In this document: piece by piece, positions 53,701 through 64,000 of the stretch
Layout of the letters: every line of letters starts with the position of its first letter
Position numbering within the stretch: the first letter of the stretch is position 1
Source of the DNA: Ascidia mentula
Taxonomy: Eukaryota; Chordata; Ascidiacea; Phlebobranchia; Ascidiidae
NCBI GenBank assembly: GCA_947561715.1
Contig: OX387199.1
Coordinates: 7,383,001 to 7,447,000, forward strand
Direction: 5' to 3'
DNA length: 64,000 nucleotides
Position numbers and translations under genes: made by a program
Notes under the pieces: model-generated
Database searches by the model: none
Seen by the model: the letters and a program-made list of their open reading frames with translations, nothing else
Told to the model about the DNA's origin: nothing

Positions 53701-56624
53701 TTGCGATTTAGGCGTTCTGGAGAAAATATTGGTTTACAAAAAATCAGATTTAAACCTAAATCAAACTACACCACATAAACTGACCTGGGTGGACATACTC
53801 TGTTCGGTGAATACTTTCAAAACTTTGAATGTCCTCATTAATACAAACGGTTGCCGGTATTTTTGTATGGCCGTTTTCAGGCCTTAAATGAGTCTCTTCG
53901 AGCTTCAGATTCTTTAATTTGACGGCTTTTGAAGGCTTTGTGGTTTGTCCTGAAAGGGTAGCAGATTTTACGTGATTTAATACCAAACAATCAAGCAAAT
54001 TGCCATAAAATTAATATTTAATGACGAATATTTTACCTGGGAGTATTTTTCTTATTATTTTCTCCTTCTTCTGCCGCTTTCCAAAATCGTCGACAATTTT
54101 CCGACTGCTTTCACATGGAATGAGGGAGTCTTCTGTTTTCTTGAGATTCGGAGTAGGAGAAGATTCTCGAGACAAATCCGAAGAAGAAACGTTACCAGGT
54201 ATATCCGGTGCAGCACCTACAAAATGCAAAGTGGGCGGTTAAAGGAAACCAAACAACTAAATTATCCCATTTACCATTTGGAATGTATGCGGAACAAAAT
54301 GGAAGTTTTTCAATTATTTCAGCCTTCTTGCATTTCTCCACTTCTCCAAATTGGTGTTGGTTTTGATCTGGAATCTTCGATATAAGAAACAAACATAAGT
54401 TTATGGATCTGTGGTAAATTATTGAGTAAACTTTAATTACTGACCAGTTTGTGTTTCTTTGTTATTTCATTATCCATTGTTATAACACTATTGTTATTCG
54501 CATCCACGGCAAGTGGAATTGCAAGGACATCTTCTGGTGTTATACTGCATTTTCCAACATGGGACAAAACCATACAGATGTCATCCTCATTTACTTTGGA
54601 TGTGGAATTTAAACTGATGTTGTCAGGAAAACCAACAGCTGTAACCCACTCTTGCTCAGGACGAGCAATATTAAAACTTAATGGCCAGCTTTGGTTTGCG
54701 TCTAAATCAACTGTATTACAAAGTTGGACGCATTTTTCAATGCTGGCCATTGGCGGCAAATTGTCATCTCGGATTTTTTGCCATACTTGTAAAAGAGGTA
54801 ATTCGTCGAGGGTTTGCGTAACTTTCGGCATCCCAAGAGTTGCTTCTTCATCGCCACTTGCTAAGATCGGCGAAAAACCAAGTGAAGTATTTTCGTCGAT
54901 CTCAATTTCTTTGCAACCAACTTCCTTGGGATAGGTTGTAAAGCGCCATATCTCGTACACACTTGTACCATTTGTATCTTGACGAGGAAGGCGTATTTGA
55001 ATACCAAACTCGTCAGCAGTGTGATGACCAGGGATTGATTTGCTTTTTAAGGACACACGACGCTCTTTAATCAGATCTCTTCTCTGGAGGAGATAGTTTG
55101 AGACGTAATTCGATTGATATTTGTACACTGCGAACCAAAAAACAACATTACAATGTCTCCACATTTTAATAACTTTGTGAAACTTACATGGATTTTGTCC
55201 AATTGCCTTCAGTTCACTGCGTAACAGTGGCTGAAAATGATACGGAGTTTAAATACATTAAATACGTTGATTATGATAAGCTGTTGACAAAGATACTTAC
55301 ATGTCTTGGAACACAGAAAGAAGTTAAATCCAAACCCTTCATCCAGGGATGACGTAATATTGTGCTTACGTCAGGTCTTTGCCAGGGTTTAGAATTCAGT
55401 AATTGATGAACCAAATCCTTGCACTCTGTATACAGAAAATACAAAATATTGTTTGCTGAAGAATAAAGACTAACGAATGTAACCAACCAAGAGAAACGCA
55501 TTCACGAAATGGAAGCTCTTTATTCTTTGAGCTCTCATATTGGTCCAGGACCTCTTCCACGGTTTTCCCGGGAAACGGATAAAATCCATTAACCACAACA
55601 AAAAGTATAATTCCACTAAACGATAAGCTATAGTTAATGGTCAGAAAAAAGTTTTTGCAATAAGACGACTTACATTGACCAGAGATCTGCAAAGATAGCG
55701 TTGTATCCGCGAATTTTCATTAATACCTCCGGAGCCATGTATGGTGCTGTACCACATTGGTTAGTAGGCTCAGTTAACATGGCCAGGAGTTTTTTTGAAC
55801 ATTTTTATTGCTGTTTGGATCCAACATTGGAATCTCAGTGGCATAGCCAAAGTCTCCCAATTTTACCTCTTCGTCCTCCGATACAAAAATGTTTTCTAGC
55901 TTCAAATCCCTTTGGAGTGATTGTTATTTTGTATCAAAAAGTGTTTGATTATTTGTTCGCAAATTTTAATCCTACCGATGAGCGATGTTGTTTTCGTGCA
56001 ACTTCTGCACTCCACATATCAGTTTTTTAAAGTAAAATTTGGCAGTTGTTTCTGACAAATACGGCACACTTCTGTTCTTATGAGCCAAAGAATGCAAAAC
56101 CTGCTTCAAATTGCCTTTTGCGGCATATTCCGTGACCAGATAAATCCTCTTGTCAGAAACAAACACATCCAGTAACATTATCTAAAAATAATTTATTAAA
56201 ATACCACAGCAGTTTATCACTAACGACAAAAGATACGTACAATGTTGGGATGTCCAAACACTTTGTTCAAAATGCTGATTTCGTTGGGTACGCACTCGGC
56301 CAACTTGCTCAGTCTTGCAGCACCAAGATCAGCATAAATAATCTTAATTGCAACCTAGTACAATATTGAAAAGCATTAAAGAAAATGCCAATATTTATAA
56401 GCTAATATTGTACAACATGTTTGTTTAACCTTTAGTTGCTTCCCAGTTTCACTGATAGCTCTCAATTTTTCCTTCTTGGCAAGTGTGTCTGCCATCACAT
56501 TTGCCGAGAATACCCGGCCAACTGCCCCACCACCAAGAAACTTGCTCTCTGTCATGTCATAGCCCTTACTATGACACGCAGCTTTTTCCTTCTTCAACAA
56601 TCGACTTTGGAAACGACGATCCAT
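50755..56624 (-). CDS. Ser/Thr protein kinase (TSSK/CAMK-like) with very long repeated C-terminal tail, 21 exons
   Basis: Exons, in transcript order: 56624-56430, 56354-56241, 56181-55976, 55909-55674, 55615-55488, 55425-55301, 55230-55188, 55127-54445, 54374-54275, 54216-54037, 53949-53785, 53716-53556, 53479-53399, 53336-53267, 52676-52608, 52546-52005, 51932-51839, 51703-51549, 51490-51413, 51343-51274, 51056-50755. All splice sites are GT-AG, and all phases join except across exon 4. Product about 1265 residues. Kinase domain (~24-320): LGGGAVGRVF loop, VAIK lysine 69, HRDLKLEN (171-178), DFG (191-193), CGTAPYMAPE, then DLWSIGI. The sequence resembles testis-specific/CAMK kinases, so phosphorylation of Ser/Thr is expected. 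The ~900-residue tail is unrecognised, charged, and holds two related exon cassettes, each with a TGGLLKWF motif. Exon 4 is one base short at an A7 run (55790-55796). An inactive allele, a sequencing error or programmed frameshifting are all possible. Confidence 0.85.
55733..55796 (-). promoter_or_regulatory. A7C slippery heptamer with possible downstream stem at the exon 4 frame break
   Basis: In the reading frame entering exon 4 the codons are CAA AAA AAC, which forms A-AAA-AAC, a classical -1 slippery heptamer. A -1 shift there gives exactly the frame that continues into TEPTNQCGTAPYMAPE. Four bases downstream GGCCATG (complement of 55778-55784) could pair with CATGGCT (complement of 55733-55739), a 7-bp stem including one G-U. 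A plain one-base loss from an A8 run explains the data equally well and is simpler. Confidence 0.25.
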
Positions 56625-57666
56625 TGTTTTCTGTTCTACACAGATTAGATTTTGCAACAATTTGTAATGTACAACCGCACACTAGAATGCAAAACGAGGG
56701 TAATATATATATTTTTTCACACAGCAACCATCAACTTGGCTTCCCAAGATACGTTTCTGACGTCATAATGCTATTGTTTCAATTTGGTTGAGGTTTTTTG
56801 CAATGGTTGGGTATATTTTGATTGGATATTCTTTAAAAACATTACATATTTATAAGTGAGTGTGTATTTATGCAAGAAATGGTTGATTAAAATTAAAACA
56901 ACACGCTTATACCTGTCAGTTTGAGTTTAAAGTTGTATTTTCTAATAACACATGACTAAACCTAACCAAAAAATACTAAAAACATAGAATGGAAACTATT
57001 TTCGTGACGCATGAGTAGCACTTGGCGCAAAATCAAAAATGCATTGACTTAAATACAGTTTTGTCGTTTTTCAGCGAGGCTAAACTCTAACTTAATGTAA
57101 CCATATGTATTGGTTTAAATGAAATGTAGGTAGTTTTGTCCATAATCTTTTTATATATTGGGATGGTTTTAAATATATCGCGCTATAATATACTTTTTTA
57201 CCGTGTGTTACAAGTCACCTTACTGACTGAAGTTAATACTTCATCGCGTCAACCAGAAAGATGACGTAACATATGTAATTACGTCATTCCAATGATGACG
57301 TAATATTTTAGTTTTGCATATGTTCTTAAAAAGCAATCATAGGATTCATAAACCTAATATATGAACAAAACGTTCATACTCAGAGATGACATTTTTGCAT
57401 CATTATTGATGGGATTTGGGTATGAATTAAAATATTTCATACATTTGTGTTACTGCTCTTTTTGTAAAGATAAAGATGTTGGACAGATTGTGCAGTAATA
57501 CTTGAAGTAGTTTTTGGCCCAGATTGCCAGAAGCCAAATAGGATAGGGCCAAATTTTGGTGCTTTTTTTGAAAAAATGAATTTACTTTTTCATGTTTTAT
57601 GCAAATATATATTAAATAGTAAATAAATGTTAGTAATTATTTGAAAAACTTGGTATGTGTCATTTT
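56625..57666. other. Upstream region of the kinase gene, no gene seen
   Basis: The promoter of the minus-strand kinase gene should lie within the first few hundred bases. No clear TATA box is seen. The rest is AT-rich with no recognised feature. Confidence 0.4.
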
Positions 57667-57837
57667 TTATATTTCTTTGGTTCTGATCAATTCATGCCAC
57701 ATATGAGACAAAGCTCTGTGGATAGCACCTGCTTTTGTTGTACCATTATTATTCTCCATACATTTTTCCCACACATCACTGATTGGTTGCATGTTTGTTG
57801 AAAAGTTTGGTCTTAAGTGTGGATTAGTCCGATATCC
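57667..57837 (-). CDS. Candidate terminal exon of an unrecognised gene (56 aa)
   Basis: On the minus strand a good acceptor (gttttcttttcag) is followed by 56 codons and a TAA. They begin GYRTNPHLRPNFSTNMQPIS and include DVWEKCMENN and AIHRALSHMWHELIRTKEI. The amino-acid composition looks protein-like, with no homopolymer or hydrophobic bias. I do not recognise the family and see no partner exon upstream to 60 kb. It may be the 3' exon of a gene whose other exons are diverged or far, or a decayed relic. Confidence 0.35.
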   Translation of the reverse strand, partial: GYRTNPHLRPNFSTNMQPISDVWEKCMENNNGTTKAGAIHRALSHMWHELIRTKEI

Positions 57838-60023
57838 CTGAAAAGAAAACAGTTTAAATTTGAAGGAAATTATTTTTGTCAAACTATTGCACACATAACA
57901 GAAGTATATTTTTTTACTCATATAATAACACTTGGTTAAATGCTAATGACACAGTTTAAAATATGTAATATTTCGTTGAAGTAAACATAATTGCCTTTTC
58001 TTTCAGCCAAATTGGACCTTAATATATTAAAAATAACCTTTTCCACTAGTAATTTTTTTCTTTTTCGTAGATCAGTTACAAGTAAAACACAACAGAATGT
58101 GATGTACACATGCCTTTATTAAACTGCTTCTGAGCATATTCCGATGAAACATACCATGTTGAAGTAAAAGACGAAAGTTTTAGGAATTTGCTTGTAACCA
58201 AACACTTTTATGTGAAAATTCCTGTTTTTGCAAAATAAATATTTTCAAAACACCTTATTACTGTATGTAGAGATACTGCCCTAGTAAAAAAAACATAATA
58301 AGTGAATTAGTTGATTTGACATATCAGACATAGTGGTTGATAATATTACTCGATTTACTTGCACACAGCAAAAACGCGCAATTATTTGTTCATATTTTAA
58401 CCCCAAAGGCAGCAGACAGCAAATCGCCCCAAAAAAGATGCGACGCAGTTTATTTAAAACCATTCACATATTTCAAAAGACGAGGTACCAAACTTCTTGT
58501 TTGTTAAAAAAGTTTTAATTTTTGTTCTATTTAATAGGTTTTTAAACCCCTTAATAGCAATAATAACGACAAAATTACAACCCAACGCACTTTCCATTTC
58601 GCGTTCCAAGAGTTATTCATTCGTGACGACGCACTTTCTCCGGAGTTTTCATTTCATGTTTTAGTATTCTATGATATAACTCAGTGGTTCCCAAAGTGGG
58701 CGCGGGTGCTTTTATACTATGAGTATACTATGCTATGATCTAAGTAAACGTGGTCCAACTACAGGTCCGATCTAATTTTCGATGGCCCGCGAATTGTTAC
58801 CTGATTTGGAAACACAACTTTGTAAGACTGTCTTTGCATGGCCGCAACCAAAATGGTCCCGGTCTCGGTCGCATACGTCAGAGAAGCATCTTAACCACAA
58901 ATGTCAAAATAAATAAAGATTACTTTGTGTTATTGAACTAGCAAACAACAAGTTTGTATCCAATAAATTTCGTTCCGTAATTCCGTATAGGCTATAGGCT
59001 ACGTGTAATCAAAATTTCTTAGTTTATCCCGCAGACTAACGGTTTGCTATGGCCCGCAACAAAATTTAGTTGGACCGCAATGTCTAACCATACAAATGGT
59101 GTCAATATGGATCTCAAGCGCGTTTTTCAACATAAAAAATATGTTGTAGAATATATGCCAATTTGCAGTACAACTTATGCGACACATAAAATTTATGGCA
59201 GCAAACAGAGTTTCCACGCTAAGGCCTAAAAATCCTGTTTTCATATTTTACTAGAGTGTTAATCGGTTTAGGGCTACCATATTTTCGTCACTGAAATGCA
59301 GGTCACGTTTTGGGCCAGGCGAGCTTCAATAACATAATAGTAGAGGGTTTTGAACGGGGCATTACCTGGCGATGTCATAAAAGTTCTATTTTAGTAAAAA
59401 TTTACGTGTCCTTTTCTAAAAATCTGAACTTTGTTGCGATATTACTACAGTCAGTAGTGACTTAATCTTTAACATTCTCAATTTTTGTAAACACTTTTTT
59501 TGATGCCTGTGTCATAATTGTGAACAAATTTGGACTTTATCTAGTTTTGTTAGCAAAAAGGATGATGTTTTGCAATAAATATCCTGTGTAATAGTGACAT
59601 AGTTTATGTTGGAATCAACGAAAAAACAATCCGTTGAATAATCGAAATTAAAATCAGTTTACGATTTAACTGATTGATGAAAATTATCAAATGCTTTTGG
59701 ATTTAAATCAAACATCTGCAAAGAACCTGATAAAACCGCTTATTTTTCTTTGGTTAATTCCAAATACTCTCAATAGCGTCACCTGATACAAAATAAACGT
59801 TTTTCCAACCAATGAGTTCGCTTGCTGCATTCTCATTCTAACTCTAAGTTTATATTTAGCCCAGTATGTTCAGAAAGTTTGCGTTCACAAAGCGTTGACG
59901 CAACTCCTTAAAACCAAAGATTTTGACGTTGGTTTAGTTAATGTAAGCAGCACAATTGTAAATCTATTGAACAAAGTTTTGCCGTCGGTGATGCATAGTG
60001 GATACGTTTACGAATGAAAAGAT
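57838..60023. other. Intergenic, with a hAT-like end near 58.68 kb
   Basis: AT-rich without a recognised gene. The only patterned part is 58682-59090, which looks like a decayed non-autonomous DNA transposon. Its internal sequence includes ggcccgcgaattgttacc and, inverted in sense, atggcccgcaacaaaattta. Confidence 0.4.
58682..58705 (+). mobile_element. hAT-type transposon terminus
   Basis: cagtggttcccaaagtgggc is the well-known terminal sequence of many hAT elements. I could not find a clear matching inverted end, so the element's right boundary is open and it is probably a remnant. Confidence 0.5.
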
Positions 60024-63000
60024 GAAGTGCTAATCGTACAGTGATGAATTGTGGTTTTTTGTAAGGCCCATATCTCCTCTACATGACACAAACTTGTATG
60101 ATGAATAATGTCCAAGCGACACCAGTGGCTGTTAATGTTTATTACTTCCTATTTGGAAATCTTCTGCAATAACATCTGTAATGCATTTTTTTGTTGCATC
60201 ATATCGCAAAAATTTTCCGCACGTTGAAGGTTTTACCAGCGTCAAGCAAACGGTGGATTTTTTTATGTATTGCGCTATAATACAAGATATAAATAAAAGT
60301 TATAAAAAATAAAATAAAAAAGCATTTTTCTTGTGCTTTGAGGAGGTGTGCAAAATCGGTCCAAATTGTCTTCACCACTTTCCGGGTTTTCTTCATGACT
60401 TTTCACTGACAGTGGTAAAATGTCCTGGAACAAATGCTGGGGAATTTCTATAATGGCCAATGTTTGGCATCTCTTGTCTAAACTTGTTGTTATGTTGCTT
60501 GTCTGTACTCATATTGTTTGCTTCGTCAATACTTATTTTTGTTTTTTCTTCCTTTCTCTGTCACTTATTTCATTCTTGCTTCTTCCAGCAATGTATTGAG
60601 AATATTTATTTTTACTCCTATTACGTATTTGTCGAGATCATTTTCCTCCATATCGGTTTTTGAAGAATGCGAAGATTCAACACTCTGTACTGCAGGTAAG
60701 TTGTCTTTTTTGCCGATATCATGATTTTGTAATGGCTCCTTATCGGTTGCTATTGGAAGTTTGCCAAAAGCTTGCGTAGTTTTCCAATTTTTCACATCAC
60801 CTTTCCTCACGACAACATTCGATACTTCATCCTCAACAACAGCAAGAGGTGGAATTTGCTTTTCATCACCTGAACAAAACACATTAAGAAAAATGTCAAA
60901 GTTTTCCCATTTGTTTAGTTGGTTGTTTACATAGAAACTTAAAAGTAGAATAGGTTTCTCCGGAGACACAGCAATAATGGGTATCAATGCAATTTTCTGT
61001 TATATAATGACGAAAGTTTAAAAACACCTGACAAATTTGTACACATGTGTATATCGAAAAGCCGACAAGAAATAGAAATATTACCGTTTATATTTGTGGA
61101 ATCCACTCGATATTTCATGTTCTTTGTCTTCTGGGTGTCATTGGAATATAATTGCTAGAAAACAGTTTAAACATTCAACAATTACGGAACAACTTGGCCT
61201 ACTAATATATTACAAAAACTAACTTTAAATCTTGTTTGGTCATCGTCGCGTTCCTCCAACCCCAGGAAATTGTCATTTGAATGGGTTGCAGGATTTGATT
61301 GCTAAAATGGTGATGATTTTATTAAATATTGGTGAGTTTCGCCTTCGTTCAAGACTTACTTGTTCATATTTCTCAACACAAGATGCATCGAGAACTTCTA
61401 AAACAACAGTCTTGTCAGTGCATTCTCTTTTTTTCCGAGACCATCTCTTCTTAAACCACTTCAACAGCCCTCCTGTTTTTTTGGTTTTTGCCGGTTTATC
61501 CTTCTTTTTTATCAGAAGTTCTGCAAAAAGAAATCTATGTTTAAATAAATCTCAATCTCGCTCAATTCAACTTTGACAATTTTTGTGTGTGCAAAAGCAA
61601 ATATACCGTAGTTATAATAAATCAAATATATTGTCAACTGCACCTGCTGGAGTGTAAGAGCAAGATGGAAGACTTCCATTTCTTTTAACTACGTCATGTT
61701 TTTCCAGGGAGCACAATTCCTCTTGGTTTCGATTTGCAATCTTTAAAATCATAAAAAATAATCTTGGTATATAAATTTAGGCATATATAGCCTTATAGTG
61801 GGCAAAATTAATCACTGACCAGTTTACTTTTCTGTAATATTTCTGTTTCCCCCACAACCTGGTTTTCATTCAACGATCTATAAATTGTATGTTGTTGGTT
61901 TTTCTTTCCTTCCATTTCGCTCAATTCTTTCCTCAATGAATCGAGAATTGTTTCAATGATGAATATTTTTGTTTCCGAGTCATTTTGAAGATTTTGATTT
62001 TTGAAACTGTCAATGGAGTCTGAAGCTTCGAGTAGAGGTTCAAGCAACTCTTGAAATTCCGAATACTTAGGCGATGATAATTCTTCCGACGAATTGAAAG
62101 ACGATTCAGAGCTCATTTTAAAATAAGGAATAGAGTCATTTTCTGATGACGAGATATTCTTTGACTCCTTAGTCACATTTTCGATGCTTGAAGAAGCCTC
62201 GTTGTGCAATTGTGCCAAGTCCATTTGTTTTGAGACACAAGATCCTGAAATTTAATGAAATGATTAAATATGTGAAATAAATTTTTATTTATTGCAATGC
62301 AGCACCGTTGCTAGAGATTACATTTGGTACTTCGACATCATCAAAGACCGGTGGTAAATTTTGACCTAAACAAAACAGCAAAAATTGTTTTAAGTTTTTG
62401 TTGAAAGGTTGAATAATGTAATTTGTTTACTGACAATACGGTTCAATCTCGCATCGAAGTGGCCACGTCGCACTTTAAAACAATTAAGTTTCCTGATTTT
62501 AAGTAAAATCGGCGCAAAAATACGCTTGTTTTATTTGCAAAAAATTAACGTGAATGTAAGATGCATCATGCTTCTCCTGACTCGGTATAAATGCCAGTTT
62601 TTCCCAGACCATTGAACACGTAGGGGATATTCATCATGTTTTGGGAAATAACTACACCAAGGAATTTTGTTAGCACGTTGTGCATGCCATAAGTAGTGCG
62701 GATTTGAAAGGTAATTTTGTCGCAAATCTGTTATTCAGCGTAACTAAAAAAAATGTTTTTTCCAAAAATGTCGTTCCTTTTTGTGATATAGTCCATATAT
62801 GATTTCATGCAAATTGCATCAATAATTTATGTTGTTGTTTAACTTGTCACTGTGTTTAAGTTTGTTGCACTTTATCGATGATTTTCATTTTAGCATAGCA
62901 ATATTCCACACATGTAAACGTCAACAAATTATTTGGTACACCTGCAAAATTACCTCTTGTATTTGTGAAATTTGTTGGGGACTTGACGTCTTTTAGCTTC

Positions 63001-64000
63001 TGCATGTCAGTATTCTTTAGTTGCTACAAACAGTTCAACAAATTAATATTTACAGTTGGAATAAGTCCATATAACAAGTTACCTTAAGTATTGTTTTGTC
63101 CTCATCTTTTTCGTCCGTCGACTGCAGCACGTTTTCTTTTGTGTAGACTGCGGGTTTTGGCTGATAAAATAGTATATTATTGTTTGTTTCACACTTTCAA
63201 CAACGCCCTCAGTAATTACAAGGTGATTAAGACTTACCTTTCCATTATCCGTGCAACAAGTAGATGTTCCGGGAACTTCTGCGTCAGCAGTAGCCCGGTC
63301 AGAAGATTTCTTTTTCTTACCGAAAATTCTATTCTTAAACCATTTCAACAAACCTCCAGTTTTTTTGTTGATCGGTTTTACTCTTTTGCGATTTAGGCGT
63401 TCTGGAGAAAATATTGGTTTACAAAAAATCAGATTTAAACCTAAATCAAGCTACACCACATAAACTGACCTGGGTGGACATACTCTGTTTGGTGAATACT
63501 TTCAAAACTTTCAATGGACTCATTAATACAAACGGTTGCCGGTATTTTTGTATGGCCGTTTTCAGGCCTTAAATGAGTCTCTTCGAGCTTCAGATTCTCT
63601 AATTTAACGGCTTTTAAAGGCTTTGTGGTTTGTTCTGAAAGGGTAGCAGATTTTACGTGATTTAATAACACACATTCGAGCAAATTGCCATAAAATTAAT
63701 ATTTAATGGCGGATATTTTACCTGGGAGTATTTTTCTCATTATTTTCTCCTTCTTCTGCCGCTTTCCAAAATCGTCGACAATTTTCCAACTGCTTTCATA
63801 TGGAATGAGGGAGTCTCCTGTTTTCTTGAGATTCGGAGTAGGAGAAGATTCTCGAGACAAATCCGAAGAAGAAACGTTACCAGGTTTATCCGTTGCACCA
63901 CCTACAAAATGCAAAGTGGGAGGTTAAAGGAAATTAAACAACTAAATTATCCCATTCACCATTTGGAATGTATGCGGAACAAAATGGAAGTTTTTCAATT
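60024..64000 (-). repeat. Second unit of the kinase-gene tandem duplication
   Basis: Matches 50264-54310 in the same order and orientation, with an offset of 9.76 kb at the left edge and 9.685 kb near 54 kb. It runs past the right edge of the window. The differences are mostly single bases and small indels. Confidence 0.88.
60565..64000 (-). CDS. Kinase-tail paralogue, 3' exons of a second gene copy (partial)
   Basis: Equivalents of exons 9-21 of the 50755-56624 gene are present in order. They include 60565-60869 (last exon, ending RMK and stop), 61820-62244 (MDLAQLHNEASSSIEN exon), the exon at about 63230-63400 with KTGGLLKWFKNRIFGKKKK, 63470-63634, 63722-63901 and the start of the next at the window edge. 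Splice sites and phases are kept wherever I checked. The 61820-62244 exon is 117 bases shorter than its partner, exactly 39 codons, in in-frame losses. In-frame indels suggest the copy is under protein-level constraint. The kinase domain would lie right of the window. Confidence 0.82.

Noticed and set aside
55750-55910. A 98-base intron in kinase exon 4 (gtaaaattgg to actgag) that would also restore the frame
   Set aside because: It would remove the DFG motif and surrounding conserved kinase sequence, which is clearly coding.
1-64000. CRISPR arrays, bacterial operons, rRNA genes
   Set aside because: No regularly spaced short repeats, no polycistronic gene layout, and no rRNA-like stretches. 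Introns and animal retroelements show the DNA is eukaryotic.

Overview
This is a eukaryotic, animal-type window: AT-rich, with spliced genes whose introns are mostly 58-90 bp, metazoan gene families (lipoxygenase, a testis-specific-kinase-like Ser/Thr kinase, AANAT-like GNAT acetyltransferases) and animal retroelements (BEL/Pao, Penelope-like, LINE, tRNA-derived SINE, hammerhead-ribozyme elements). The compact introns and element mix would fit a marine invertebrate such as a tunicate, but that is inference and no species is claimed.

Layout. 1-0.5 kb: last exon of a lipoxygenase gene (+). 0.56-46.3 kb: a restless cluster of single-exon GNAT N-acetyltransferase genes. Four copies here look intact (2427-3161 -, 4754-5548 -, 32967-33743 -, 35953-36627 +) and a fifth lies just outside at 48409-49146 (+). 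More than twenty truncated, frameshifted or internally deleted copies lie on both strands between them. The cluster grew by segmental duplication. A gene-plus-flank module recurs at about 4.6-7.3, 7.3-15.2 and 39.4-41.9 kb. A module at 0.6-2.2 kb recurs inverted at 36-37.3 kb. A three-unit tandem array fills 13.45-29.15 kb, and its last two units are almost identical. A partial fourth unit is at 43.3-44.7 kb.

Mobile DNA sits in the duplicated flanks. There is a BEL/Pao element (7.9-13.1 kb, - strand) inside a small hammerhead-ribozyme element, and an inverted pair of hammerhead ribozymes at 42.9-43.0 kb. There are also Penelope-like and LINE reverse-transcriptase relics, a tRNA-derived SINE family and a hAT-like end.

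46-50 kb: decayed repeat sequence and one intact GNAT gene. 50.7-56.6 kb (-): a 21-exon gene coding for a Ser/Thr kinase with a very long C-terminal tail of about 900 residues. The tail is built from two related exon cassettes. All exon phases join in frame except exon 4, which is one base short at an A7 run. 60.0-64 kb holds the 3' half of a second tandem copy of this gene, running off the right edge.

The strongest candidates for new biology are the complete hammerhead ribozymes with a dimer-like repeat, the kinase gene with its cassette duplication and apparent frame break at a slippery heptamer, and the GNAT expansion in which the acetyl-CoA-binding motif is kept in some copies and lost in others.
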